A DNA stretch of 64,000 bases from [Clostridium] citroniae WAL-17108 (lineage in GTDB: Bacteria; Bacillota; Clostridia; Lachnospirales; Lachnospiraceae): positions 183,043 to 247,042 of the forward strand of contig NZ_JH376427.1 in assembly GCF_000233455.1 (NCBI RefSeq). Reading direction: 5' to 3'. Under the pieces are notes generated by a model, which searched no databases, had not been told where the DNA came from, and saw nothing but the letters and a program-made list of their open reading frames with translations. Below are positions 34,568-42,543 of the stretch, in pieces. The position numbers and the translations under genes are program-made. The stretch's first letter is position 1. Every line of letters begins with the position of its first letter.

Positions 34568-34639
34568 GGCGGCACAATGGAATGGATCTGCATGGGCCAA
34601 GATCATCTAAGCCCTGCAGCCTTATTCCATCGTGCCGCC
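34568..34639. terminator. Long hairpin between convergent genes, likely bidirectional terminator
   Basis: Arms GGCGGCACAATGGAAT (34568-34583) and ATTCCATCGTGCCGCC (34624-34639) pair with one mismatch. An inner stem CTGCATGGGC/GCCCTGCAG (34588-34597 and 34611-34619) continues the structure. On the minus strand it is followed by TTTT. It separates the small gene from the amino acid ABC operon. Confidence 0.65.
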
Positions 34640-34699
34640 CTATTTTACCGTAAATCATTCCGTAATCATATCCCTCATAAGCCCCATGACAGCCTGATA

Positions 34700-35443
34700 T
34701 CATCCATGCATGAAACGGCTCAGGAATTCCTGTGTCTGCCTGTCTTTGGGCGCCCCAAATATCTGCTCCGGAGCTCCCTCCTCCACGATCACGCCGCCGG
34801 CCATGAATACCACATGGCTGGATACATCCCTGGCAAATGCCATCTCATGGGTGACAATAATCATGGTAAGACCCTCTCCGGCCAGCTTGCGCATAACCTC
34901 CAAAACCTCTCCCACCATCTGGGGATCAAGGGCGGAAGTGGGCTCATCAAACAGCAGTACCTCCGGCTCCATTGCAAGAGCTCTTGCAATGGCTACCCTC
35001 TGCTTCTGCCCGCCTGACAGCTGCCTTGGTTTTGCGTTGATATATGGTGCCATTCCCACCTTTTCCAGATAGTACATGGCATTTTTCTGCGCCTCAGCCC
35101 TGTTCTTTTTCAGGACCTTGGTCTGACCGATGATACAGTTATCAAGCACTGTCATGTTATTAAACAGGTTAAAACTCTGGAACACCATTCCTACCCTGGA
35201 GCGGTACTGAGGCGCATTTACCTTCTTGTCAGCTATGTTGGTGCCATGGTAGACGATCTCCCCTGTGGTAGGTGTCTCAAGCAGGTTCAGGCAGCGCAAA
35301 AGCGTGGATTTTCCGGAACCCGATGCCCCGATGATACAGGTGACATCCCCGCTGCTGACTGAAAAGTCAATGTCCTTGAGAACCAGATTGGTGCCAAAGG
35401 TTTTGCTCAGGTGGCGGATCTCTAAAATATTATCTCCCTTCAT
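34700..35443 (-). CDS. Polar amino acid ABC transporter ATP-binding protein
   Basis: The protein of 247 residues is a GlnQ/HisP-type ATPase: Walker A GASGSGKS, Q-loop FQSFNLFNNMTV, signature LSGGQKQRVAIARAL, Walker B VLLFDEPTSALDP, H-loop IIVTHEM. The upstream GTG (35446) is close to the GGAGG; the ATG at 35441-35443, overlapping the permease stop as TGATG, has the better 7-base spacing. It energises the permease and binding protein encoded upstream. Confidence 0.95.
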   Translation of the reverse strand: MKGDNILEIRHLSKTFGTNLVLKDIDFSVSSGDVTCIIGASGSGKSTLLRCLNLLETPTTGEIVYHGTNIADKKVNAPQYRSRVGMVFQSFNLFNNMTVLDNCIIGQTKVLKKNRAEAQKNAMYYLEKVGMAPYINAKPRQLSGGQKQRVAIARALAMEPEVLLFDEPTSALDPQMVGEVLEVMRKLAGEGLTMIIVTHEMAFARDVSSHVVFMAGGVIVEEGAPEQIFGAPKDRQTQEFLSRFMHG

Positions 35444-36243
35444 CACGCATCCTCCTTATTCTTGCCCTTATCATCCGGAAAACGGTACATACCGCTGGTA
35501 TGGGCCAAGGTGTCCGTGGTGGCCAGGTCAAAGTTATCGGCCCCATCCATCCGGTTCTCCCACCAGCGAAGGATCCTGGAGCATGTGAATGTCATGATGA
35601 AGTACATGATCATGGTAATGGTATATGTCTCGAAATTCATATAAAGCGCTCCTGCGGCCGCCTTGGTCTTGTACAGCAGCTCCGTCACACCGATCACGGA
35701 GAGCACGCAGCTGTCCTTGATATTGATGATCAGGTTGTTGCCGATCTGAGGCATGATATTGCGCAGTGCCTGGGGCAGGATAACATAGACCATAGTCTGT
35801 ACATGGGTCATACCGATGGATTTAGCCCCCTCTGTCTGACCCGGGTCAATCGAAAGGATTCCGCCCCTGACCGTCTCCGCCATGTAGGCGCCCGTATTGA
35901 TGGAGAGAATAAAATTAGCAGCTCCCCACATGGACATATCAATGCCAAGAAGGGGCAGAAGTCCAAAGTAAATAAACATGGCCTGGGCCATCATGGGGGT
36001 TCCGCGGAAGAACTCCACATAGGCGTTTAATATCAGTTTTACCACCCAGAGCACGGCTCTCTTTACTGGGTTATCTCCCTTTCCGCTTGGTATGGTCTGG
36101 ACAATACCAACGGCAAAGCCGATGATACAGCCCACCAATGTACCTACCAGTGCAATCCTCATACTGACGCCTGCACCCTGCAGCATTGACATACCATATC
36201 GGTTGAATACGACCATTACGCGGCCGAAAAAGTCTGTAGGCAT
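35443..36243 (-). CDS. Polar amino acid ABC transporter permease (HisM/GlnP family)
   Basis: The 266-residue protein has five to six membrane spans and the HisM-family motifs VEFFRGTPMMAQ, NTGAYMAETVRGGILSIDPGQTEGAKSIGMT and ALRNIMPQIGNNLIINIKDSC. Only one permease gene is present, so the channel is probably a homodimer. The extra C-terminal tail of about 30 polar residues (LATTDTLAHTSGMYRFPDDK) is not typical. It lies 79 bases after the binding-protein gene, with a hairpin between. Confidence 0.94.
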   Translation of the reverse strand: MPTDFFGRVMVVFNRYGMSMLQGAGVSMRIALVGTLVGCIIGFAVGIVQTIPSGKGDNPVKRAVLWVVKLILNAYVEFFRGTPMMAQAMFIYFGLLPLLGIDMSMWGAANFILSINTGAYMAETVRGGILSIDPGQTEGAKSIGMTHVQTMVYVILPQALRNIMPQIGNNLIINIKDSCVLSVIGVTELLYKTKAAAGALYMNFETYTITMIMYFIMTFTCSRILRWWENRMDGADNFDLATTDTLAHTSGMYRFPDDKGKNKEDA

Positions 36244-36283
36244 ATCCTTTCTCCTTACTGTCTGAACGTACTTTATTCCTCCC

Positions 36284-36306
36284 CGCAGCCACGGTCAGTG
36301 ACTGCG
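36284..36306 (-). other. Intercistronic hairpin after the amino acid binding-protein gene
   Basis: CGCAGCCAC and GTGACTGCG pair over 9 positions with one wobble and a 5-base loop, 17 bases after the binding-protein stop. No T-run follows. Hairpins at this point commonly stabilise the upstream part of the transcript and so keep the binding protein in excess; that role is inferred. Confidence 0.5.
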
Positions 36307-36322
36307 CAGAAGGGTGTATCAA

Positions 36323-37246
36323 TTAATTAGCCAGCGGCTGTACAGAGATGGCTTCATCCATCATCTTAGAGAAGTCATCCTTTGTCATCTTGGTGAGAAC
36401 ACTGTTGATGGCATCCTGTAATTCGGTATTTCCCTTCTTTAATGAAATACCAATATTAATGTCCTCATCCGTTACCTGGAAATCATTCTCCCCGCCGCCG
36501 AACTCGATCATCTTAAAGTTGGGGTAAGCAACCAGTGCGCCCTTGCCCGTTGGCTGGTCTGTCACAACCAGGTCACACTTGTCCGCATTCAGGGACATCA
36601 GCATGTCCGGTGCGCTTGCGGTAGCCGCCAGTACATTGGCTCCCTCGATCTGCGGCAAGCATGTGTTATACCAGATGGTGCTCTGCTGGGATGTACAGGT
36701 TGCTCCTGCCAGGTCGGCTACGCTCTTTGCATCCGCATACTTGCCTCCCTCCTTAACCAGGGTAACGATAGTCGCATAATAATACGGCTCAGTAAAATCC
36801 ACTGCCTGAAGGCGCTCGGATGTAATGGACTGTCCGGCGATGACACAGTCAACCTTTCCGGTGGTTACGGCCGGGATCAGGGAATCCCAGTCCAGACGCA
36901 CGATCTCCAGATCATATCCCAGTTCGTCACAGATCTTCTTTGCCATCATTACATCATATCCGTATGCAAATTCATTGCTGTCAGCAATGGGAACCGCACC
37001 GTTGGAATCATCGGGCTGGGTCCAGTTATATGGCGCATATGCACATTCCATGGCAACTCTCAGCGTCTTTTTCTCTCCTGCCGCCGCTGTTGTATCTGCT
37101 GCCGCCTGGCTGTCGCCGGAAGCTGCTGTGGCGGCATCCGCTGCTGTTGTAGATGCGGTGCCGGAACCGCCGCATGCTGTCAGGGAACCTGCGGCCAATA
37201 CACCGGCCAGAACCATGCCTAATACTTTCTTTGTACTCAATTTCAT
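36323..37246 (-). CDS. Polar amino acid-binding lipoprotein (SBP family 3)
   Basis: The 307-residue protein has a lipoprotein signal ending SLTAC (Cys25), an Ala/Thr/Ser-rich linker, and a type II periplasmic-binding fold: TLRVAMECAYAPYNW, GYDVMMAKKICDELG, WDSLIPAVTTGKVDCVIAGQ, VDFTEPYYYATI. It captures a polar amino acid for the importer encoded downstream. The conserved aromatic and acidic pocket residues are present, but the preferred amino acid cannot be named. The gene has its own strong promoter and a leader of about 180 bases. Confidence 0.93.
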   Translation of the reverse strand: MKLSTKKVLGMVLAGVLAAGSLTACGGSGTASTTAADAATAASGDSQAAADTTAAAGEKKTLRVAMECAYAPYNWTQPDDSNGAVPIADSNEFAYGYDVMMAKKICDELGYDLEIVRLDWDSLIPAVTTGKVDCVIAGQSITSERLQAVDFTEPYYYATIVTLVKEGGKYADAKSVADLAGATCTSQQSTIWYNTCLPQIEGANVLAATASAPDMLMSLNADKCDLVVTDQPTGKGALVAYPNFKMIEFGGGENDFQVTDEDINIGISLKKGNTELQDAINSVLTKMTKDDFSKMMDEAISVQPLAN

Positions 37247-37425
37247 AATAATCTCTCCTCTTTTAATGGAATCTATGCGGTCTTACTGTCTAAGAAAAAA
37301 GCCACACCCATCCACACAGGTATGACTCCATTGTCATCTGATGACCGGCAATCCCCTAAACAGTTTAACCTTGCCCTATTATCCTCCGGCACTCTTTATT
37401 TTATTAAATAAAATGTGCCTAACGT
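37247..37425 (-). promoter_or_regulatory. Long, apparently structured 5' leader of the amino acid importer operon
   Basis: From the predicted start near 37423 to the ATG there are about 175 transcribed bases. They contain a GGCAA/TTGCC stem with a 19-base interior, a small hairpin GTCATCAGATGAC, and a GTGTGGC run into TTTTTT. I could not match it to TPP, SAM, lysine, glycine, purine, cobalamin or T-box consensus features. It may be an unassigned riboswitch or a simple long UTR. Confidence 0.4.
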
Positions 37426-37429
37426 GCTA

Positions 37430-37458
37430 AGTATAGCATATCTCTTCTTGATTTCCAA
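37430..37458 (-). promoter_or_regulatory. Predicted promoter of the amino acid ABC operon
   Basis: On the minus strand TTGGAA (37453-37458) and TATACT (37430-37435) are 17 bases apart, with a GC before the -10 box. It lies downstream of the sortase terminator. Confidence 0.7.
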
Positions 37459-37502
37459 TACCTATTTACGTTTTTTTATGCATTAAACAGGTATAAATAA
37501 AT

Positions 37503-37546
37503 GTAAAATCAGCCACAAATCTGCCAATTGGGAATTTGTGGCTGAT
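37503..37546 (-). terminator. Intrinsic terminator of the sortase gene
   Basis: Arms ATCAGCCACAAAT (37508-37520) and ATTTGTGGCTGAT (37534-37546) form a perfect 13-pair stem. On the minus strand it is followed by TTTTACATTT. Confidence 0.85.
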
Positions 37547-37560
37547 ACCTTATACATCAC

Positions 37561-38436
37561 TTACTCTTTTGCCTGGGCTGCCTCCTGCTGTTTGGCTTTC
37601 ATCAAGTCATCCATCTTCTGCAGGAACTCTTCATCAGGCCCGATCTCCCTGCCGTCCTCATCCACCTCCACGGCAAAGAGGAACGTCCTGGCATCATTGA
37701 TCTCATAGCTGCAGGTTACCAGGGTATACAGGGTCTTGGCCGGATAAGTAACATCCACCGCGTAGCTGCAGGGTTTTATCATCTCATGGACAAAGGCGTC
37801 AAAGGATTCCTGGGATTTAAAACGGGTCTTTCGCACAATGGGCTGGGCCTCTCCATAATAACATGCCACTGCCTTCAGCCTGATCTCCCTGTCCGGGGTA
37901 TAGATGCTGAAATACTGGTGCTCCTTAAAGTAGTCTTCCTCTTTATAGCGCACCACGTCCTTGAACATGCTTCCATTCTTCATGTTGTGGCCGTACAAAA
38001 TATTGTTGCGCCCCACAAAATCCCCCTGGCTTTCAAAGTCCAGGTAAATGGCTCCGCCTATGCTTTCCTTTCCGTAAAAGTCATGGTTCAGATAAAAATC
38101 ATTGTCCGTTCCCTGGACAATGGGGTAATCGATATTGGTATCCGGCACCCTGATCCATCCGATGGTATCCGGATTTTCTTCTTTTAGTTCATCAAAATTA
38201 ATGGGTGAAACATAGGGTTCTGCCTCAGGCTCTGTCTCAGGTTCCTCTGTGGGCGCCTCGGTCTCAGGCGGCGCTGTGGTTTCCCTGGCAAGTTCCGCCA
38301 GGCGGTCATACTCGGCCTTGGCCCTCTGGTCCTCCATGTAACGATGAATGGTCATCCCCCCGCTGACAAGCATGACTGCAGCCAGTATAATGATGATGAT
38401 CCTACGTATCCCGCTTTTGCCGTTCCTCTGCTCCAT
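37561..38436 (-). CDS. Class B sortase
   Basis: The 291-residue protein has an N-terminal membrane anchor (residues 10-27), a Glu/Pro/Thr-rich spacer and a sortase domain with the catalytic triad His150 (LYGHNM), Cys242 (TLVTCSYE) and Arg250 (DARTFLF), which fits the SrtB class. It would join sorting-signal proteins to peptidoglycan outside the membrane. The C-terminal tail of about 35 charged residues extends past the usual end. It lies 54 bases downstream of the TWQG-repeat gene. No protein with an obvious LPxTG- or NPQTN-type sorting signal was found in the window, so the substrate is elsewhere. Confidence 0.93.
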   Translation of the reverse strand: MEQRNGKSGIRRIIIIILAAVMLVSGGMTIHRYMEDQRAKAEYDRLAELARETTAPPETEAPTEEPETEPEAEPYVSPINFDELKEENPDTIGWIRVPDTNIDYPIVQGTDNDFYLNHDFYGKESIGGAIYLDFESQGDFVGRNNILYGHNMKNGSMFKDVVRYKEEDYFKEHQYFSIYTPDREIRLKAVACYYGEAQPIVRKTRFKSQESFDAFVHEMIKPCSYAVDVTYPAKTLYTLVTCSYEINDARTFLFAVEVDEDGREIGPDEEFLQKMDDLMKAKQQEAAQAKE

Positions 38437-38490
38437 CTATGTCTGTCTGTCCTTTCTGTCTGAAAACGTATGTGAAGATAATACCTGGCT

Positions 38491-39357
38491 TTAGGCCAGG
38501 TTCGCCGCCTCCGTGCTGTCCTCTTCCTTCCAGCTGTCACTGCGAAGCACAGCGTCCTGCATCAGAAGAATCATCTCCATGAAGCTCCTGAAATTAATCT
38601 GGCGGCGCCTCTCTTTCCAGCATATAATTCCCTGCCAGGTGGAATTTCTCCTGAAAAGCACCCTTACCACAAATGTGGCCGGTCCGAAGTTGCCCGCGCA
38701 CACGGTCACGGTCCTTGGTATGATTATATTTCCCTGGTCCGTCCCCTCAGGTAAGGGGTTCAGCATGTGTTCAATGGCTTCCTTAATATCAAATTCATTA
38801 CAGAATAATTCCCTCTGTTCCACGGCAGGATGGGAAATATCGCCCTTCATGATAAAATTATCATAATTGCGGACCACCACCTCGCACATCTTCTTGCCCA
38901 GACCATAAGGGTTATCCTCCGGCCCTGGACCCAGCTCCCTGCTGAAATACTCCATCAATTCCAGAAAGCTTAAAAAGGAATGTGTCTCCCCATTCCTTAA
39001 ATTTCTGATATCCCCCTGCCAGGTCGCATGAAACCGGTACTTAACATGAAGCCTGAACTCTCCAAGTTTTCCTTTGATTCCCTCAGAAGCTCTGGTTCCA
39101 TGCTGTGGTTCCTCTATCCTGATATCCGCAGGCTTTTTATTAAAATTCCTCTGGTCCACACTCTTCATGGGATAATGCAGCTTGTCAAATAAGCCTTCCA
39201 ATAGCAATGTCATCTCTGACAGACTTTTAAAGGCCATCCCCTGATCCAGGCTGTCGTGAAAAACCTGTCCACTTAACAGCCTGTTATCAAAGCTGTCTAT
39301 GGTTATGGTATAATATTTGTATGAATCCGGCAGTGCTCCTGTTCTCGCAACAGACAT
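38491..39357 (-). CDS. TWQG-repeat protein of unknown function
   Basis: The protein (288 residues from ATG at 39355-39357, which has AGGTGA 5 bases upstream; an ATG 14 codons earlier with a weaker site is possible) has three related units. The clear ones are FHATWQGDIRNL..FLSFLELMEYF and RRNSTWQGIICW..NFRSFMEMILLMQDA; a divergent one near the start reads FHDSLDQGMAFKSLSEMTLLLEGL. The pattern is a beta-strand pair with TWQG followed by an amphipathic helix. No signal peptide or membrane segment is seen, so it is cytoplasmic. Similar TWQG segments are, to my recollection, common in Lachnospiraceae hypothetical proteins. Function unknown. Confidence 0.7.
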   Translation of the reverse strand: MSVARTGALPDSYKYYTITIDSFDNRLLSGQVFHDSLDQGMAFKSLSEMTLLLEGLFDKLHYPMKSVDQRNFNKKPADIRIEEPQHGTRASEGIKGKLGEFRLHVKYRFHATWQGDIRNLRNGETHSFLSFLELMEYFSRELGPGPEDNPYGLGKKMCEVVVRNYDNFIMKGDISHPAVEQRELFCNEFDIKEAIEHMLNPLPEGTDQGNIIIPRTVTVCAGNFGPATFVVRVLFRRNSTWQGIICWKERRRQINFRSFMEMILLMQDAVLRSDSWKEEDSTEAANLA

Positions 39358-39483
39358 ATATTCACCTGCTTTACTTTGAATTGTTGTAAAATGTCCCATT
39401 TATCCTGTTATCAGTATAACAGCCCACGGTTACATTCCGGTTACAAAACTTCCCTTTGCTAAAATTTTTTTTAAGTTTTATTC

Positions 39484-39512
39484 TGGACATTTCCCCTATA
39501 CGTTAGTATACT
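39484..39512 (+). promoter_or_regulatory. Predicted promoter of the BTAD regulator gene
   Basis: TGGACA (39484-39489) and TATACT (39507-39512) are separated by exactly 17 bases, 37 bases before the ATG. Confidence 0.75.
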
Positions 39513-39549
39513 AAAATGTAGTAACTCTGTATTGCAAAGGAGAAAGACC

Positions 39550-40785
39550 ATGAAAACATCAGCTTCCGAAGAAAAGCCTACTATTTATGTGAATACACTG
39601 GGCGGCTTCTCAATCAAGGTTGGTGATAAAGAGATAACCGACAACAGCAACCAGTCTAAAAAGCCCTGGTGCCTTTTAGAGTACCTTGTTGTGTTTCAAA
39701 AAAAAGATATAAGCCCCAACGAACTGATCAATGTCATATGGGCAGATGACCCCGGAGTGAATCCCCAAGGCGCCTTAAAGACCCTGATGTTCCGTTCCAG
39801 AAAGCTTTTGGAACCCCTGGAACTGCCTCCACAGAAACTTTTAGTCCAGCAGAGAGGTTCCTATGCATGGACTCAGGAGTACCCTACCCAGCTGGACATT
39901 GACCGTTTTGAGGCCATCTGCACCCAGGTGATCAACCACATTCAGGATGAGGACGCAGCGCTTAAACTGTGCCTGGAAGGGCTTGCCATCTATAAAGGCG
40001 ATTTTCTTCCCAAATCCGAATATGAATCCTGGGTCATCCCCATCAGCACCTACTACCACTCCCTTTACCAGAAGCTGGTTTATAAGACAGTGGATCTGCT
40101 TTTGAAAAAGGAAAACTTTTCACTGATCACCTCCATCTGCCAGACAGCTGTGGGGATCGAGCCCTTTGATGAAGAATTCCATTACTACCTGGTATACTCC
40201 CTGTACAGGGACGGCCACACCAGCCAGGCAATCGAAGAATACAACCATACCATGGACCTGTTCTATAACGAATTCTCCATATCGCCTTCCGACCATTTTA
40301 AGGATCTGTACAAGACGATCCGCAGCAAGGAGCAGGGCATCAACACCAACCTGGATTCCATTCAGGAAACCCTCCGCGAGGAGGCTTCCGGCGGTGCATT
40401 TTACTGTGAATACCCTGTCTTTCATGACTTGTTCCAGCTGGAGCGCAGGGCCATTGAGAGAACAGGCGACTCCATCTATCTGTGCCTGCTGACAGTCAGC
40501 GACCTGGACGGGCATGTGCCAAAGCTGGCTGTCCTGAACAAGTCCATGGAACACCTTAATAATGCGGTCCGCAACTCCCTGCGGTGCAGTGATGTGTACA
40601 CCCGCTACAGCATCAGCCAGTACATTATCCTGCTCCCAACCGTAACCGCTGAAAAAGGAGAGATGGTATTAAAACGGATCATCTCTAATTTCCACAAGCA
40701 ATATAACCGCAAGGATCTGACCATAGAATATAAACTCCAGCCCGTACTTCCCTGGGAACGCGCTGTTGGAGCTTTGATGGGGTGA
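39550..40785 (+). CDS. SARP-like regulator with BTAD domain and degenerate GGDEF domain
   Basis: From ATG at 39550 (GGAG 7 bases upstream; the frame opens six codons earlier) the protein is 411 residues. An N-terminal OmpR-like winged helix (VNTLGGFSIKVGDKEI to about residue 95) is followed by a bacterial transcriptional activation (BTAD, TPR-like) domain to about residue 245. The C-terminal part resembles a GGDEF domain: LLTVSDLDGH, LNNAVRNSLRCSDVYTRYSISQYIILLP. The catalytic signature is replaced by YSISQY, so it should not make cyclic di-GMP. It is divergent from the TWQG and sortase genes and may regulate them. It has its own promoter and terminator. Confidence 0.82.
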   Translation: MKTSASEEKPTIYVNTLGGFSIKVGDKEITDNSNQSKKPWCLLEYLVVFQKKDISPNELINVIWADDPGVNPQGALKTLMFRSRKLLEPLELPPQKLLVQQRGSYAWTQEYPTQLDIDRFEAICTQVINHIQDEDAALKLCLEGLAIYKGDFLPKSEYESWVIPISTYYHSLYQKLVYKTVDLLLKKENFSLITSICQTAVGIEPFDEEFHYYLVYSLYRDGHTSQAIEEYNHTMDLFYNEFSISPSDHFKDLYKTIRSKEQGINTNLDSIQETLREEASGGAFYCEYPVFHDLFQLERRAIERTGDSIYLCLLTVSDLDGHVPKLAVLNKSMEHLNNAVRNSLRCSDVYTRYSISQYIILLPTVTAEKGEMVLKRIISNFHKQYNRKDLTIEYKLQPVLPWERAVGALMG

Positions 40786-40832
40786 TGATGCGGTAATAAT
40801 GCAGTAATAATATGTCAATCATGTGCCAATTC

Positions 40833-40861
40833 AAAAAGCTGCGGATGCACCGCAGCTTTTT
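40833..40861. terminator. Bidirectional intrinsic terminator
   Basis: AAAAAGCTGCGG (40833-40844) and CCGCAGCTTTTT (40850-40861) form a perfect 12-pair stem with a 5-base loop. It serves the BTAD gene and probably the convergent MATE gene. Confidence 0.9.
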
Positions 40862-40874
40862 ATTGTTTTCATGA

Positions 40875-40914
40875 AACAATTCAGGACGGCTCTTCTTCCT
40901 GAACTGCTATATTT
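40875..40914. repeat. Dispersed inverted-repeat element, minimal copy (both ends fused)
   Basis: AACAATTCAGGACGGC (40875-40890) resembles the left end of the element at 49834-49997. CCTGAACTGCTATATTT (40898-40914) resembles its reverse complement. The interior is missing. It touches the end of the MATE gene. Confidence 0.6.
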
Positions 40915-42277
40915 AACTTTCCCCATTCCCATAAAACAGGTGCTTCAGATTCCTCATCACATACCGGTACGCAGGGAGCAGAAACAGGTCGGCAGCGATC
41001 CATGCCACGGGATTGGCGATGCACACGGCCATGTACCCAAATACCGGTACAAGGCAGAAGCCCACAAAAGTCCTGGCCGCCATCTCGCACACCCCGGCCA
41101 GAATGGCCAGTCTGGAAAATCCCAGTCCCTGTATCATAAACCGGACCGTGTTCACATACAGAAGAGGTATGTAAAATACGCTGTTGGCAATTAAAAACCA
41201 TTTGGTATTTCTCAGTATCTCCGTCTCTCCCGGATCAACAAACATCAGTGCGATCAAGTCGCCGAAGAAAAACAAAACCCCAAAAGCGATCACGGCATAA
41301 ACACAGCCTATCATGGATCCTGCCTTTAACCCCTGATCGATCCGGTCCAGTTTGCGTGCCCCCACATTCTGGCCTCCGTAAGTTGCCATAGTGGAACCCA
41401 GCGCATCAAAGGGGCAGCAGAAGAACATACTGATCTTACTTCCCGCAGTTACCGCAGCCACTGCCATGGAGCCAAGGGAATTCACCGCGGTCTGCAAAAC
41501 CACGCTTCCAATGGCTGTAATGGAATACTGGAGTCCCATAGGTATCCCCATGTTGCACAGGATCTTCATGTAGTGGCGGTCCGGCTTCCATTCATCCTCA
41601 TTCATCTTCAGGATGGTGTATTTCTTCTTCATATAAAACAGGCAGAGGAGTCCTGACACAGCCTGGGCAGTTATGGTGGCCCACCCTGCTCCCGCCACTC
41701 CCATGTCCAACACCAGAATGGTGAACAGATCCAGCGCCACATTGACCACGGAAGAAAACACCAGGAACAAGAGGGGCGTGGTGCTGTCCCCCAGGGAACG
41801 CAGGGTACAGGACAGGAGGTTGTACAGGTAGGTGGCCGGTATTCCCAGAAAGATCACAAAAATATAGCTGTAGGCCCCTTCGATAATATCCTCAGGCGTC
41901 TGCATCAGTTCCAGGATATCCCGGCAGAAGAGACAGACCGTTGTTGTCATTACCACTGCGAATGCCGCGGCCAGCCAGCCGCCGTTTGCCACAAAACGCC
42001 GCAGGGCCTTCATATTCTTTTCACCAAACTTCTGGGCCACAGGAATGGCAAATCCGCTGCACACCCCCAGGCAGAAGCCGATGATCATAAAATTGATGGA
42101 GCCTGTGGAGCCCACTGCCGCCAATGCCTTTACCCCAAGAAACTTTCCCACGATAATGGTGTCAGCCATGTTGTAAAGCTGCTGGAACAAAAGCCCGCAC
42201 AGCATAGGGATGAAAAACCCCAGTATCAGTTTTACGGGCGAGCCTTCTGTCATATCCTTTGTCGCACTCTTGGCCAT
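40913..42277 (-). CDS. MATE-family multidrug/organic cation exporter
   Basis: The 454-residue protein has twelve membrane spans in two homologous halves, with MATE-family signatures: KLILGFFIPMLCGLLFQQLYNMADTIIVG at the start and LDALGSTMATYGGQNVGARKLDRI at the start of the second half. These proteins export drugs, metabolites or toxins using sodium or proton gradients. It stands alone with no regulator beside it. The substrate cannot be predicted. Confidence 0.93.
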   Translation of the reverse strand: MAKSATKDMTEGSPVKLILGFFIPMLCGLLFQQLYNMADTIIVGKFLGVKALAAVGSTGSINFMIIGFCLGVCSGFAIPVAQKFGEKNMKALRRFVANGGWLAAAFAVVMTTTVCLFCRDILELMQTPEDIIEGAYSYIFVIFLGIPATYLYNLLSCTLRSLGDSTTPLLFLVFSSVVNVALDLFTILVLDMGVAGAGWATITAQAVSGLLCLFYMKKKYTILKMNEDEWKPDRHYMKILCNMGIPMGLQYSITAIGSVVLQTAVNSLGSMAVAAVTAGSKISMFFCCPFDALGSTMATYGGQNVGARKLDRIDQGLKAGSMIGCVYAVIAFGVLFFFGDLIALMFVDPGETEILRNTKWFLIANSVFYIPLLYVNTVRFMIQGLGFSRLAILAGVCEMAARTFVGFCLVPVFGYMAVCIANPVAWIAADLFLLPAYRYVMRNLKHLFYGNGES

Positions 42278-42468
42278 ACTATGTATCCTCTCTGCTTCTA
42301 AATCATCATCTGATTATCATCTGAATAAATTTACTCTGTTTGCATCTATTTTGCAAGTAGAAAATAAACCAAAATTCTCACTCCAGGACATACATTTTAG
42401 ACAATTGGATTTCACTTCCAGTCAGCCGCGGGGAGCAGACTGTCCTTATTACGGAAAAAGGACAAAAA

Positions 42469-42513
42469 AGGGAGGCTGGGAAACGGATGATCTCACCCAT
42501 TTCCCAGTCTCCC
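42469..42513 (-). terminator. Intrinsic terminator of the large L,D-transpeptidase gene
   Basis: GGGAGGCTGGGAAA (from 42470) and TTTCCCAGTCTCCC (to 42513) pair across a 17-base loop. The minus strand continues with TTTTTTG. Confidence 0.85.
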
Positions 42514-42543
42514 ATACTTTTTGGTCACCGGCGCGGCCTATGC

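Noticed and set aside
37247..37425. T-box or lysine riboswitch
   Set aside because: The T-box consensus and the lysine aptamer motifs were not found; only unassigned stems are visible.
40875..40914. Second terminator of the MATE gene
   Set aside because: The arms match the ends of the dispersed element and no T-run follows; the terminator at 40833-40861 already serves this end.
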